Source of the DNA: Kushneria marisflavi
GTDB lineage: Bacteria; Pseudomonadota; Gammaproteobacteria; Pseudomonadales; Halomonadaceae
Assembly (NCBI RefSeq): GCF_002157205.1
Contig: NZ_CP021358.1
Location: forward strand, 124,001-188,000
Direction: 5' to 3'
Length of the DNA stretch: 64,000 bases
The notes beneath the pieces were generated by a model, which did not search any database, was not told the DNA's origin, and worked only from the letters and a program-made list of their open reading frames with translations. Made by a program: the position numbers and the translations under genes. This document shows, in pieces, positions 50,623 through 59,879 of the stretch (position 1 is the stretch's first letter; the number at the start of each line of letters is the position of its first letter).

Positions 50623-52770
50623 TCAGGAAGCCAGGGGGGCAGATGCCCCCGCACCCTCGATATCACGCTGAAACGGCGGTAGCGAATCCAGCAATGCTCG
50701 TCCATAGCGACGCGTCAACACACGACGATCAAGCAGAGTAATACGACCGCTGTCGACTTCCTTGCGAATCAGACGTCCGCAGGCCTGCACCAGCTTGATC
50801 GAGGCATCGGGCACCGAAATGCGCATGAAGGGATTGCCGCCCCGGGATTCGATCCATTCCGCCAGCGTAGCGCCCACCGGGTCGTCAGGCACGGCAAAGG
50901 GCAAGCGCGTGATCACCACGTGGGTCAGATAGTCCCCCGGCAGATCAATGCCTTCAGCGAAGCTGGCCAGCCCCAGAATGATGCTGCCCTGCCCATCATC
51001 GATACGCTTTCGATGGCGCTCGATCAACTCACGCCTTGGCATGTCATCCTGAGACAGCGTACGACCGGCCACATCTGCCTCAAGCCTGGCCGTCACGGCG
51101 CGAAGCTGCTTGCGCGATGAAAAGAGCACCAGCGCGGCCTCGTCCTCGCCCAGCTTTTCGACAAAGTGGACGATGGCACTTTCATGTGCCTCTCGATCAC
51201 CCGGATCAACGGCTTCAAGCGGCACAGACAGGACCGCACGGGAGTAATCGAACGGGCTGGGCAAACTCTGATAGCGATAGCGGTTGGCCAGCCCCGCACG
51301 CTCCTGAAGGCGATCAAAGCGACCCAGTGCCGTCAGGGTCGCCGATGTCAACACCGCGCCGTGACAGCTGCCCCAGAGATAACGGGCCAGCGTTTCAGCC
51401 GCACTGACCGGGCTGGCCGAAAAGGTCAGCTCCGCCTCACCCGAGCGTTGCTCGAAGGTCAGCCAACGCGCCTGAGGCGGAGCATCCTCGACCTCATCGG
51501 CACCAAAGGCCTGCCATAGCGCATGCGCTTCAAGGGCACGCCCGTGAACAAGAGCGATCAGCGGCAGCCAAGCTTCCGCCTGCTCACGTGCCAGCCCCGT
51601 GGACTTGTCCGGATCGAGGCTTTCTCGAAGGATATCGCTGATGGTTTCCAGATGCCGCGACAGCTCGGCAAAGGGGGTTACCAGCTGCTGGGCCAGATCG
51701 CGAAAGGCGGCCGGCAGCCTGCCCATGGTAAAACGGTAGTGCAGTCGCTCGTTGTCTTCCGGCGTCCGCTCGGCCAGAGGCTGTGCCAGGCGAAAGGCAT
51801 CCCCCAGCCGGGGCTCGATACTGGCCAGAACTTCCGGAAACTGCCCCAGCAGGCGCGCGATGGTGTGCTGCGCGCCAAGGCCCGTATTGAGATCCGTCAA
51901 TGACTTCTTGAGCTGACCCAGCCAGCGCATCGCCGCATTGATGCCCTGGCGATGATAAAAGTGCTCCAGCGCCTTGTCCGGCAGATGGTGCGCCTCATCA
52001 AAGACATAAATCGTATCTTTTGGGTTGGGCAGTACGATGCCCCCGCCCAGTGACAGATCGGCCAGTACCAGATCGTGATTGGCAACGATAATATCGGCTT
52101 CATCCATACCACGCCGCGCCCGGAAAAAGGCACAGGCACCGAAATGCCCACAGCGTCGGTTGGTGCACTGGCGGTGATCGACGGTCAGACGACGCCACTG
52201 AGGGTCAGCAATGGCCTGCGGCCAGCTGTCACGGTCGCCCTGCCACTCCCCGCTGCCATAGGCATCGGCCAGCTCCCGGGCCAGTTCGCCAATATCTTCC
52301 TGACTACTCACCAGGCTCTGCTCGAACAGCGACATGGTCGGATTCTCTTCCATCCCGTCCATCAGCTGATCGAGTTTGGCCACGCAGACATAGCGCCCGC
52401 GCCCCTTGGCCAGCGCATACTCGAAATCAAGCCCGCTGCTGGCCTTCAGCATCGGCAGATCCTGGTGCAGGACCTGCTCCTGCAGCGCAACGGTCGCCGT
52501 CGAGATGACCAGGCGCTTGCCCTGCGCCTTTGCGATGGGAAGCGACGCCAGCAGATAGGCCAGGGTCTTGCCGGTACCGGTACCGGCTTCCAGCACACAG
52601 ACATGCTCCTGACTGACCCGCTTGCCCTGCTCATCGGTCTTGATATCGCCAAGCGTTCGGGCAATTTCGGCCATCATCAGACGCTGACCGTAGCGCGGTC
52701 TGAGCGAGCGCGCCTCGATCACGCGTCGATAGGCCGTCTGGATCTCGCGTTTAAGCGCGTCGTCGAGCAA
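50623..52770 (-). CDS. dinG: ATP-dependent DNA helicase DinG
   Basis: This 715-aa XPD-like superfamily 2 helicase has an iron-sulfur cluster and unwinds D-loops, R-loops and forks. Walker A is LEAGTGTGKTLAYLL near residue 65. The cluster cysteines appear in RYVCVAKLDQ and in QCTNRRCGHFGACAFF. The DEAH box is YVFDEAHHLPDK and the C-terminal motif VI is QACGRLIRKEVDSG. Length equals E. coli DinG (716 aa). It follows rhlB by 32 bp on the same strand and is probably co-transcribed. No LexA box is seen in that short gap. Confidence 0.96.
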   Translation of the reverse strand: MLDDALKREIQTAYRRVIEARSLRPRYGQRLMMAEIARTLGDIKTDEQGKRVSQEHVCVLEAGTGTGKTLAYLLASLPIAKAQGKRLVISTATVALQEQVLHQDLPMLKASSGLDFEYALAKGRGRYVCVAKLDQLMDGMEENPTMSLFEQSLVSSQEDIGELARELADAYGSGEWQGDRDSWPQAIADPQWRRLTVDHRQCTNRRCGHFGACAFFRARRGMDEADIIVANHDLVLADLSLGGGIVLPNPKDTIYVFDEAHHLPDKALEHFYHRQGINAAMRWLGQLKKSLTDLNTGLGAQHTIARLLGQFPEVLASIEPRLGDAFRLAQPLAERTPEDNERLHYRFTMGRLPAAFRDLAQQLVTPFAELSRHLETISDILRESLDPDKSTGLAREQAEAWLPLIALVHGRALEAHALWQAFGADEVEDAPPQARWLTFEQRSGEAELTFSASPVSAAETLARYLWGSCHGAVLTSATLTALGRFDRLQERAGLANRYRYQSLPSPFDYSRAVLSVPLEAVDPGDREAHESAIVHFVEKLGEDEAALVLFSSRKQLRAVTARLEADVAGRTLSQDDMPRRELIERHRKRIDDGQGSIILGLASFAEGIDLPGDYLTHVVITRLPFAVPDDPVGATLAEWIESRGGNPFMRISVPDASIKLVQACGRLIRKEVDSGRITLLDRRVLTRRYGRALLDSLPPFQRDIEGAGASAPLAS

Positions 52771-52802
52771 GTGTCTTCTCCGCCTTGTGGTACACGGCGC
52801 CC

Positions 52803-54161
52803 TCAGTCATCACTGAGCAGATTGGCCGGCGGCTGCTGACAGGGGAGCCGATCCTTGATGTAGGCTTCGATTTCCGGCAACGCATAGCCGTCTTCTTCAC
52901 CGACAAAGCTGATCGAGGTGCCCTGTGCGCCGGCGCGGCCGGTTCGGCCGATACGATGGACATAATCTTCCGGATCGTCGGGCAGCGTGTAGTTGACGAC
53001 GTGGCTGATGTCGTTGATGTGAATGCCACGACCGGCCACATCAGTGGCCACCAGTACGGCAACCTTGCCTTCGCGAAAGCGTTCGAGCGTGCTGACGCGT
53101 GTTTTCTGCGGCACGTCACCGGAGAGCATGGCCACATTGATGCCCGCCTTGCGCAAACGGTCATCGAGCTTGCGTACCAGGTCACGCCGATTGGCGAAGA
53201 CCATCACCTTCTCCAGCTTCTCACGCTCGATCAGACGCCTGAGAATGGTAAATTTCTCGGCATCGCTGACCAGATAGACCCGCTGATCAATGTTGGCAGC
53301 GGCGCTGGCATCGACTTCAATTTCGACGTGTGCCGGTTCATGCGTCCACTGACTGGCCAGGTTAAGAATGTCCTGGGTAAACGTGGCCGAGAACAGGAAG
53401 GTTTGGCGCTCGGTGCTTTTGGGCGTGGCACGAATGATGCGCTTGACGTCCGGAATAAAGCCCATCGAGAGCATGCGATCGGCTTCATCCAGCACCAGCA
53501 CTTCCACCTGGGAAAGATCGGCGTCGCGCTTTTGATGAAAGTCGAGCAGACGACCGGGCGTGGCCACCAGAATGTCTAGCGGCTTTTCAAGCTTCTGGCG
53601 CTGCTTCTGATAATCCATGCCACCCACCGCACTGGCCACCCTCAGCGAGGTATGGGTCATCAGCGCCCTGGCATCCTTTTCAATCTGCATGGCCAGTTCA
53701 CGCGTCGGCGCAATGATCAGCGCCCGGGGCGCGCCCGGTTTCTGGCCATTTGGTGCCGGCTCTTCCAGGAAATAGGCCAGAATCGAAATCAGAAAGGCCG
53801 CGGTCTTGCCGGTGCCTGTCTGCGCCTTGCCGACCACGTCACCACCCAGCAGCGTATGGCGCAGCGCTTCGGCCTGGATCGGGGTGCAGTAATGGAAGCC
53901 CTGATCGGCGATGGCCTGCATCAAGGGCATCGGCAGATTGAAATCCTGAAAACGCCACTTGCCTGCCACGGCCGGGACTTCCGGCAAAGCGGTATGGTTG
54001 TCGCTCCCGGACGCCTGATTGCCCTGAACGCTGCCGGTCTGAGCATTGTTGCGGGACTGGCTGCGCCGGGGCTTGCGACGACGGCGCTTGGGCCGACGAT
54101 TGGCATTGGCGGGAGCCTCCGCCGACGTCTGTGCCGGCTGAGAGTTTTCCGACTCACTCAT
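52803..54161 (-). CDS. rhlB: DEAD-box RNA helicase RhlB
   Basis: This 452-aa DEAD-box helicase has a very basic, low-complexity N-terminal extension ([18 protein letters not shown]) of about 70 residues. The Q motif is near [13 protein letters not shown], motif [13 protein letters not shown], motif [11 protein letters not shown], motif III SAT and motif [12 protein letters not shown]. The end [21 protein letters not shown] resembles RhlB, the degradosome helicase that partners RNase E. RhlE or another DEAD-box assignment is possible but fits the tail less well. It lies upstream of dinG. Confidence 0.85.
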   Translation of the reverse strand: MSESENSQPAQTSAEAPANANRRPKRRRRKPRRSQSRNNAQTGSVQGNQASGSDNHTALPEVPAVAGKWRFQDFNLPMPLMQAIADQGFHYCTPIQAEALRHTLLGGDVVGKAQTGTGKTAAFLISILAYFLEEPAPNGQKPGAPRALIIAPTRELAMQIEKDARALMTHTSLRVASAVGGMDYQKQRQKLEKPLDILVATPGRLLDFHQKRDADLSQVEVLVLDEADRMLSMGFIPDVKRIIRATPKSTERQTFLFSATFTQDILNLASQWTHEPAHVEIEVDASAAANIDQRVYLVSDAEKFTILRRLIEREKLEKVMVFANRRDLVRKLDDRLRKAGINVAMLSGDVPQKTRVSTLERFREGKVAVLVATDVAGRGIHINDISHVVNYTLPDDPEDYVHRIGRTGRAGAQGTSISFVGEEDGYALPEIEAYIKDRLPCQQPPANLLSDD

Positions 54162-54332
54162 ATGCTGCGATCACTTTGGCTTGAGATGAATAGACAAGAT
54201 ACCCGGGCATTGTATCAGCACCGCCGACTCAGTTGTGCATCAACCGTGTCAGGGGCAAGCCAGCGCGCGCGCAAATTGTTAAACTGCACGCCACTGCAGC
54301 ACACTGCTTCAGGCGAGACACGAGAGGTTTTT

Positions 54333-54587
54333 ATGACCCGTCGAAAGAAGACGCGCTCGCTGGCCGACAAGGTGACCATCCGTACCGGCAAGCGCAAGGA
54401 CTACCGCCGCTGGCGGCATGACAATCCCGACCAGTTACAGTCCACGCCGCGATTTGCGGCCAAAAAGCGCGACCAGCGCAAGAGTCAGGCCGCCAGCAAG
54501 CTGGAGCGCCAGCGCCGCGAGGCCACGACCCTGTCGCTGCATCCGCAGGACGACACTCCCCCGACCGATTCATCACAAGACAGCTGA
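54333..54587 (+). CDS. Small basic protein, 84 aa, unrecognised, coupled to xthA
   Basis: ATG 54333 follows GAGAGG at five bases, a good site. The protein [28 protein letters not shown]... is highly charged, with about a third Lys/Arg in the first 65 residues, predicted helical with [21 protein letters not shown], and a short acidic/Ser-Pro tail. No cysteines, signal or membrane segment. Its stop is one base before the xthA ATG, so co-translation is likely. It may bind nucleic acid or ribosomes, which is inference from charge only. It is divergent from rhlB. Confidence 0.75.
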   Translation: MTRRKKTRSLADKVTIRTGKRKDYRRWRHDNPDQLQSTPRFAAKKRDQRKSQAASKLERQRREATTLSLHPQDDTPPTDSSQDS

Positions 54588-54588
54588 C

Positions 54589-55404
54589 ATGCGCCTGGTT
54601 TCATTCAATATCAACGGTATTCGTGCCCGCCAGCATCAGCTTGAAGCGCTGGTCGAGGCTCATGCACCCGACGTCATCGGCCTGCAGGAGACCAAGGTTC
54701 AGGACAGCGAGTTCCCCCTCGATGCCGTGGCCGGTCTCGGCTATCACGTGCACTATCACGGTCAAAAGGGGCATTACGGCGTGGCACTCCTCACGAAGGC
54801 GGCGCCGACGCAGGTGCAGCTCGGACTGCCGGATGATGACGATGAGGCGCAGCGCCGCATGATTGCGGTGACGCTGGAAACGCCTGCCGGCCCATTAACG
54901 GTCTACAACGGTTATTTTCCGCAGGGTGAGAGTATTCATCATCCGACCAAGTTTCCCAACAAGCGTCACTTTTATGACCAGCTCTCGCGCCATCTGGAAC
55001 AGGCACATCGTCCTGATGAGATGATCGCGGTCATGGGCGATTTCAATATCTCTCCTGCCGACATTGACATCGGCATTGGCGAGCCCGCTCGCAAACGCTG
55101 GCTGAGAGAAGGCAAAACGAGCTTTCAGCCCGAAGAGCGTGGCTGGCTCGAACGCCTAACCAGCTGGGGATTTGAAGACAGCTATCGCCGCTGTCATCCG
55201 CAGCGTGATGATCTGTTCAGCTGGTTTGACTACCGATCGAAGGGATTCGACCGCGAACCCAAACGAGGCCTTCGCATCGACTACATCCTGACCAGTACGG
55301 GTCTGTCGCCTCGCGTGCAGGATGCCGGCATCGATTATGAGCTGCGGGCCATGACGCGCCCCTCGGATCACGCCCCGGTCTGGACTTCGCTAAACGTGGA
55401 TTGA
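54589..55404 (+). CDS. xthA: Exodeoxyribonuclease III / AP endonuclease
   Basis: This 271-aa Mg-dependent enzyme cuts at abasic sites and degrades 3' ends in base-excision repair. Motifs are [34 protein letters not shown] with the metal-binding Glu, [36 protein letters not shown] and the terminal RPSDHAPVW with the catalytic Asp-His. Length agrees with E. coli Xth (268 aa). ATG 54589 sits one base after the stop of the small basic protein. The longer open frame back to 54418 is out-of-frame overlap and rejected. Confidence 0.97.
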   Translation: MRLVSFNINGIRARQHQLEALVEAHAPDVIGLQETKVQDSEFPLDAVAGLGYHVHYHGQKGHYGVALLTKAAPTQVQLGLPDDDDEAQRRMIAVTLETPAGPLTVYNGYFPQGESIHHPTKFPNKRHFYDQLSRHLEQAHRPDEMIAVMGDFNISPADIDIGIGEPARKRWLREGKTSFQPEERGWLERLTSWGFEDSYRRCHPQRDDLFSWFDYRSKGFDREPKRGLRIDYILTSTGLSPRVQDAGIDYELRAMTRPSDHAPVWTSLNVD

Positions 55405-55439
55405 CGCACTCCCAGGGCTTGGCTCCTTGATTCAATGAT

Positions 55440-55468
55440 GATATGGCCCGCTCTTTGCGGGCCATATC
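55440..55468. terminator. Hairpin between xthA and the TonB2 operon end
   Basis: GATATGGCCCGC / GCGGGCCATATC, a 12-bp stem with a 5-nt loop, lies between convergent genes. T runs are absent on both sides, but position and stability suggest a shared terminator. Confidence 0.65.
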
Positions 55469-55472
55469 TGCT

Positions 55473-56765
55473 TCAGCGCATTGAAATTCGTGAAGAGAGA
55501 CTGGACTGCTGGCTGCGGCGGTCACTCTCGATCAGAGCAAGCCACTGCCCCGCCTGATCCGCACTGTCACCGAACTCTTCAGCCTGCTGAAAAACCTGTT
55601 GTGCCTGGTCGAGGCGGCCCTGTTCGTACGCTGCCACACCCTCCATCAGCAGAAGCTGCCCCGGGTTATCAGCTCCCCTGGCCCGCGCTTTTGCAAATCC
55701 CTTTTCGGCCTGTGACCAGACACCCCAACCATAGGCAAGATCCCCCAGCATGTACCAGTCGTGTGCGTCATCGCTGCGCTCGGCAACTACCTGCCAGGCC
55801 TGTAACGCCTTGTGGTGATCGCGTGACTGCGCCCAGGCGCTTGCCAGCAGTCGACGGTTCGCCTCGGTATCCTCGATGCTGCCCTGATCCAGCGCCGCCG
55901 AGAGCATCTCTGCCGCACGTGCCGGCGTACCACCGGCCATATGCAGTCTGGCCCGGGTGAGCAACGCCTCCTCGCCCTTGAGAATACCGCGCTGCCAGCC
56001 AGCCTCCCAAAGCGCAGCGGCTCGGTCAGGCTGACCAATACGCTGGTACAACGCCGCCGCCTGCTGCCAGCGAGCAGGATCACTATCATCCTGATTGAGC
56101 TGCTCTTCAACCGCGCGGGAGGCCTCGCTGAACTGTCCGGACTGCTGATAGATACTGGCTGCCAGTGCCAGTTGCTCGCTGTCAGGAGACGCATCGTTCT
56201 GGCGGGCAAGCCGAACCCAGTGAAGGGCGTCATCCCATTGCTCAAGGCGAGCATGAATGCGCGCCCCCAGCCAGAGATCATCGCTCCCAAGCGATGCCTG
56301 GCCCTGCCAGCGATCAAAGAGCGCCGAAGCCTGATCCATCTGTCCAGCCCTGAGCCGAAGCTTTGCTTCCTGTTCAAGCCACTGCAAACGCTGGGACAGT
56401 GGCGCCGTTTCGATAGCGCGTGCCTGATAAAGCAGATCGGCGGCCCGACCGGGCTGATCCATGCGCTGTGCAGCGCTGGCGGCCAGCTGTAGATACAGTG
56501 CCCGGGCCCATTGATCCGCCTGACTGCTGCCGGCACTGGCGGCGCGCGATCGTGCCGACTCCACGACCTGCTGGTAGTGGCCGCTGGAGAGCTGGCGCTC
56601 AAGCCCCTGCAGCCTGTCGATACTCTGCTGCGACAGCGCCGGACCGGCAGCCAGCGCACGCTGCTCACCGCCCAGCAGCATGGCCAGACCGACGCCCATG
56701 GCCATCAACGTTTTCAGCCGACTCCGGCAGTGATGCCCACAACGAAGACGATAGTGACGAAACAT
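55473..56765 (-). CDS. Periplasmic tetratricopeptide-repeat protein of the TonB2 operon
   Basis: This 430-aa exported protein has an N-terminal signal (MAMGVGLAMLLGGEQRALA after a basic stretch). The rest is Ala/Gln-rich helical repeats typical of TPR/Sel1-like proteins, for example ALHWVRLARQNDASPDSEQLALAASIYQQSG and LYQRIGQPDRAAALWEAG. It ends the operon, 4 bp after tonB. Vibrio TonB2 clusters also end in a TPR protein whose job is not settled. A part in assembling or connecting the complex across the periplasm is inference. Confidence 0.85.
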   Translation of the reverse strand: MFRHYRLRCGHHCRSRLKTLMAMGVGLAMLLGGEQRALAAGPALSQQSIDRLQGLERQLSSGHYQQVVESARSRAASAGSSQADQWARALYLQLAASAAQRMDQPGRAADLLYQARAIETAPLSQRLQWLEQEAKLRLRAGQMDQASALFDRWQGQASLGSDDLWLGARIHARLEQWDDALHWVRLARQNDASPDSEQLALAASIYQQSGQFSEASRAVEEQLNQDDSDPARWQQAAALYQRIGQPDRAAALWEAGWQRGILKGEEALLTRARLHMAGGTPARAAEMLSAALDQGSIEDTEANRRLLASAWAQSRDHHKALQAWQVVAERSDDAHDWYMLGDLAYGWGVWSQAEKGFAKARARGADNPGQLLLMEGVAAYEQGRLDQAQQVFQQAEEFGDSADQAGQWLALIESDRRSQQSSLSSRISMR

Positions 56766-56769
56766 GGCA

Positions 56770-57549
56770 TTACCTCAGCTTGAAAACCAGCCGTTGACGC
56801 GTACGTGCCGGCGCATCGCGAGCCGGAAACTGCCACTGTTTGACAGCATCGCGGGCAGCCCTGTCAAACACCCCATCAGGATCTGACGCCGTGACCTGAA
56901 TGGAGCCTGCGTTGACACTGCCATCGGCATTGATGATAAAGCTCAGCTCGACAAAGCCTTCTTCACCACGACGCCTCGCCCGCATGGGATATTCGGGCTG
57001 CACTCTGCTTGTCGGCTGTGCCTGTACCGTACCGCCGCCCTGAGCCGTTGCCCCATCGGGCGTGCCACCGCTCTGACTCCCCTGCTGCTCGCTTTGCTGC
57101 GTGCCCTGGGATGACGGCGCAGGTGTGGTCTGCTTTTTGGACGGCGTTGGTGTCGGACGCGGCCTGGGCTCGGGCTTTGGTTCAGGGGTTGGCTCGGGCC
57201 GCTTGACCTCCAGTTCCGGCAGGTCGTCGTTCATTTTGACGTCCGGTGCCTGTGGTTCGCTGACCTTTTGTTTTTTAAGCTGAATGTCGCTTTGCACGTT
57301 GTCTGCCGGCTGTGGCGCCGGTGCCGGCCGCGCAGGCGCGGCTGGTGGCGGCGGCGGCGGTGCCGCCGCGGCAATGTCGTTCGACGCTTCAGGCGCTCTG
57401 GCGGGTGCGGCCACATCATCCACGATCGACATGGTCATGGCTTCCTGAGGCGTCTCACGGGGCTCGGGCGGTGCCACCATCAGGGCCAGGCCCCAGAACA
57501 GCAGCAGTGCAAGAGCCAGCGCGCCCAGCAGCGCAAGCGCCTGACGCAT
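56770..57549 (-). CDS. tonB: Energy transducer TonB (TonB2 type)
   Basis: This 259-aa protein is anchored by an N-terminal helix (LALLGALALALLLFWGLALMVA). A long Pro/Glu/Lys/Gln-rich spacer spans the periplasm. The C-terminal TonB domain is QPEYPMRARRRGEEGFVELSFIINADGSV with the conserved YP, and ends in VKQWQFPARDAPARTRQRLVFKLR. It transmits energy from the ExbB/ExbD motor to outer-membrane receptors. Its ATG overlaps the exbD stop. No receptor gene lies in the window, so its substrates (siderophores, heme or others) are unknown. Confidence 0.95.
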   Translation of the reverse strand: MRQALALLGALALALLLFWGLALMVAPPEPRETPQEAMTMSIVDDVAAPARAPEASNDIAAAAPPPPPPAAPARPAPAPQPADNVQSDIQLKKQKVSEPQAPDVKMNDDLPELEVKRPEPTPEPKPEPRPRPTPTPSKKQTTPAPSSQGTQQSEQQGSQSGGTPDGATAQGGGTVQAQPTSRVQPEYPMRARRRGEEGFVELSFIINADGSVNAGSIQVTASDPDGVFDRAARDAVKQWQFPARDAPARTRQRLVFKLR

Positions 57550-57956
57550 CAGTTCCCCCCTCGCGACGCCGCGACCGCCACATTCTCGACGCCTGCCTGG
57601 CGGATAAGGTCCATGGTCTGAATCAAAAGCCCGGTCTGTGAAGCGCGATCAGCCTGAATGACCACGTTGCCGTCACTTCCTGACAGGGCATCCTTGACGC
57701 GATCACCCACGGCGTTGCTGTCAACGGCCTGGCCATCCACCCAGACAGCTCCTTCCGAAGTGATCGCTACCAGCACCTGCGTGTCATTGCGCTGGGTGGC
57801 TTCACTCGATTCAGGGCGATCAATATCCACGCCGCTTTCACGTACAAAGCTGGTGGTCACGATAAAGAAGATCAGCATGATAAAGACCACGTCCAGCATC
57901 GGGGTCAGATCGATGCCGGTGGCGTCTTCTTCCATGCGAGTTCGCCGTCTACGCAT
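57549..57956 (-). CDS. exbD: Biopolymer transport protein ExbD (ExbD2)
   Basis: This 135-aa protein has one TM near the N-terminus: DLTPMLDVVFIMLIFFIVTTSFV, including the proton-channel Asp. The periplasmic domain includes VLVAITSEGAVWVDG and VVIQADRASQTGLLIQTMDLIRQAG. ATG 57956 with GGAG upstream is preferred over an extension of six codons to 57974. It overlaps exbB at its start and tonB at its end, so the whole operon is translationally coupled. Confidence 0.95.
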   Translation of the reverse strand: MRRRRTRMEEDATGIDLTPMLDVVFIMLIFFIVTTSFVRESGVDIDRPESSEATQRNDTQVLVAITSEGAVWVDGQAVDSNAVGDRVKDALSGSDGNVVIQADRASQTGLLIQTMDLIRQAGVENVAVAASRGGN

Positions 57957-58485
57957 GATCGATCTCCGTGGCACGGGTCAGTCGATCGTGAAGATGTTGA
58001 TCCTCACGCCGCACGATATGTTCAAACCGACTGGTAAAGAGAATGCCCACCACAGCTACCGCCATGCCGGCAAGCGTCGGCAGCGTGGCGCGTGCCACGC
58101 CATCCGACATGCCACGAGCCTGGCCAACACCGGTAATGGAAAGCGTATCAAAGACCTGAATCATGCCGGTGACGGTACCCACCAGCCCCAGCAGCGGACA
58201 CAGGGCCACCAGAAGCTTCAGCCACGGCAGCGAAGCGCGCAGCGCACTGATCAGCTCGCCGCACCAGCACTCGCGCAACGTGCGTGCGCTCCAGCTGACA
58301 TGCTCATGTCGCTTTTGCCAGCGGGTGATGAGCGCCTGACGCTGGCGACGATAGCGCCATTGCCAGTAGATCAGTCGCTCAAGCGCCAGGGTAAACAGCA
58401 CAACCGCCACCAGCGCGATCACCACCAGTACCGGACCTCCGGCATTGGCCAGTCGTGCAATGGGATGCACCAGCGCCTCGATCAT
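57949..58485 (-). CDS. exbB: MotA/TolQ/ExbB proton channel protein (short ExbB2)
   Basis: This 178-aa three-TM protein consists of a first helix (GGPVLVVIALVAVVLFTLALERLIYW), a cytoplasmic loop and two more helices (LKLLVALCPLLGLVGTVTGMIQVF and TLPTLAGMAVAVVGILF). These are the conserved MotA/ExbB channel segments. It is the short form seen as ExbB2 of Vibrio TonB2 systems. It overlaps the upstream TtpC-type gene by 4 bp (ATGA) and exbD by 8 bp. Confidence 0.93.
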   Translation of the reverse strand: MIEALVHPIARLANAGGPVLVVIALVAVVLFTLALERLIYWQWRYRRQRQALITRWQKRHEHVSWSARTLRECWCGELISALRASLPWLKLLVALCPLLGLVGTVTGMIQVFDTLSITGVGQARGMSDGVARATLPTLAGMAVAVVGILFTSRFEHIVRREDQHLHDRLTRATEIDHA

Positions 58486-59879
58486 GATGCACTTCCATGA
58501 CGCCGGGTATCGGCTTCAAGCCCTGACTGCTGTTCGTCCATGCGATCGGCGAGATGCGCGCTGGCCTGGCGCTCCAGCAGATTCATCAGATTGCGGCTGC
58601 GACTGTTGAGCGCGGTGTTGGCAAACAGCAGCGGAATGGCCACCACCAGACCCAGCACAGTCGTGACCAGCGCCTGACTGATGCCGCCGGCCATCATTTT
58701 GGGATCGCCACTGCCAAACACCGTAATGGCTTGAAAGGTGCCGATCATGCCGGTCACTGTCCCCAGCAACCCCATGAGTGGGGCAATGGCAGCGATCACC
58801 TTGACGACCGCCTGGCCGCGTTCCAGTCCCGGCTGCTCGGCCAGCAGCATCTCGTCCATGCGGGCTTCAAGCACTTCAGGTTCGTGGTAGCGCTGCTGCT
58901 GTCCAAAGCGCTTGAGCACGCGCCCCAGGGGGTTGTCACTGCGCAGCTCTTCAAAGTGATGCATTTGACGGCGAGTGCGCGTGCTGACCAGCGCCAGCCA
59001 TGCAAACTGGGCCAGTGCAATCAAAAGTCCGACCGCGCCCAGCGCCAGCGTGATATAGCCGATCACGCCACCCTGTTTGATCCGTTCAAGCAGCGAAGGC
59101 TGCTGCGCCAGCGCTTCAAGCACTTCACCATCAGTGGGATCAAGCGCCATGGTGTCCCCCTGGCCACTGGCCAGGGCTTTAAGTTCGCTCGAGACGCTGT
59201 CCGGCGTATGGGCAGCCACAGCCAGCGGCCGGTCACCGTTTGGTGCACTCAGCAAATCCCCGCCACTGAACGCACTCATTCCGCCAAGACGCACCACGTC
59301 ACGCTGAGTGATGTTGCCATCCTGCCCGGCCACGGGAAGCGTCAGATGCTCGCCCTGAGCGCTGCGCGCGATCAGCTGACTCATCGACTGCGCGTACTGC
59401 TCGAGATCATCGCTAGAGGCAATGCTTGAATCGTCCAGCGACGGGAGAGAAATATCGCTGCCAAGCGTCAGCCAGCTGTTTTTCAGACTGTCGCGGGTGT
59501 CATCGATCTCGTGACGAAGGCGATCAAACATGGGCTGAAGATCATCGCCTTCACTGTTGCGTCGCTCGTTAATGCTGGCAATTGCCTCTTCCTGGCGCTG
59601 GCGTGTGCCGTCGAGACTGTCACGACGCGCCTGAGCCTTTTGCTGACGCGCTTCGGCCTCCGCCACGGCCTGCTCCAGCTGCCCACGATCCTTCAGCAAA
59701 GTGTCAAGACGCGACAGGTCACGCTGCTGCGCCTGAGCCGCGCCCTGCTGATAACTCTGGACGATATCTTCAAGCGACGGCGCGGACTGTTCGGCGGCCG
59801 ATGCCGGCAGGGAGACGCCCACCATCATGGCCAGTGCCGCCCCTGCCAGAGGTCGGGTCATGTGCGTTATCACCTTCAT
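58482..59879 (-). CDS. TtpC-type long ExbB-like protein
   Basis: This 465-aa protein has a signal peptide (AGAALAMMVGVSLPASAAEQ) and a periplasmic coiled-coil domain to about residue 265 (LDTLLKDRGQLEQAVAEAEARQQKAQARRDSL). It ends in an ExbB-type channel with helices IGYITLALGAVGLLIALAQFAWLALV, VIAAIAPLMGLLGTVTGMIGTF and ISQALVTTVLGLVVAIPLLF. This architecture is that of TtpC, an essential extra partner of TonB2 in Vibrio. It overlaps both neighbours by 4 bp. I leave the symbol blank because orthology is judged only by architecture and position. Confidence 0.88.
   Translation of the reverse strand: MKVITHMTRPLAGAALAMMVGVSLPASAAEQSAPSLEDIVQSYQQGAAQAQQRDLSRLDTLLKDRGQLEQAVAEAEARQQKAQARRDSLDGTRQRQEEAIASINERRNSEGDDLQPMFDRLRHEIDDTRDSLKNSWLTLGSDISLPSLDDSSIASSDDLEQYAQSMSQLIARSAQGEHLTLPVAGQDGNITQRDVVRLGGMSAFSGGDLLSAPNGDRPLAVAAHTPDSVSSELKALASGQGDTMALDPTDGEVLEALAQQPSLLERIKQGGVIGYITLALGAVGLLIALAQFAWLALVSTRTRRQMHHFEELRSDNPLGRVLKRFGQQQRYHEPEVLEARMDEMLLAEQPGLERGQAVVKVIAAIAPLMGLLGTVTGMIGTFQAITVFGSGDPKMMAGGISQALVTTVLGLVVAIPLLFANTALNSRSRNLMNLLERQASAHLADRMDEQQSGLEADTRRHGSAS

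Noticed and set aside
50675..50682. Second GGCGGTAG ops-like core
   Set aside because: Inside the dinG coding region and antisense to it. A chance match.
54418..54588. Longer frame in front of xthA
   Set aside because: It overlaps the small basic protein gene in another frame and has no ribosome site. The family start is ATG 54589.
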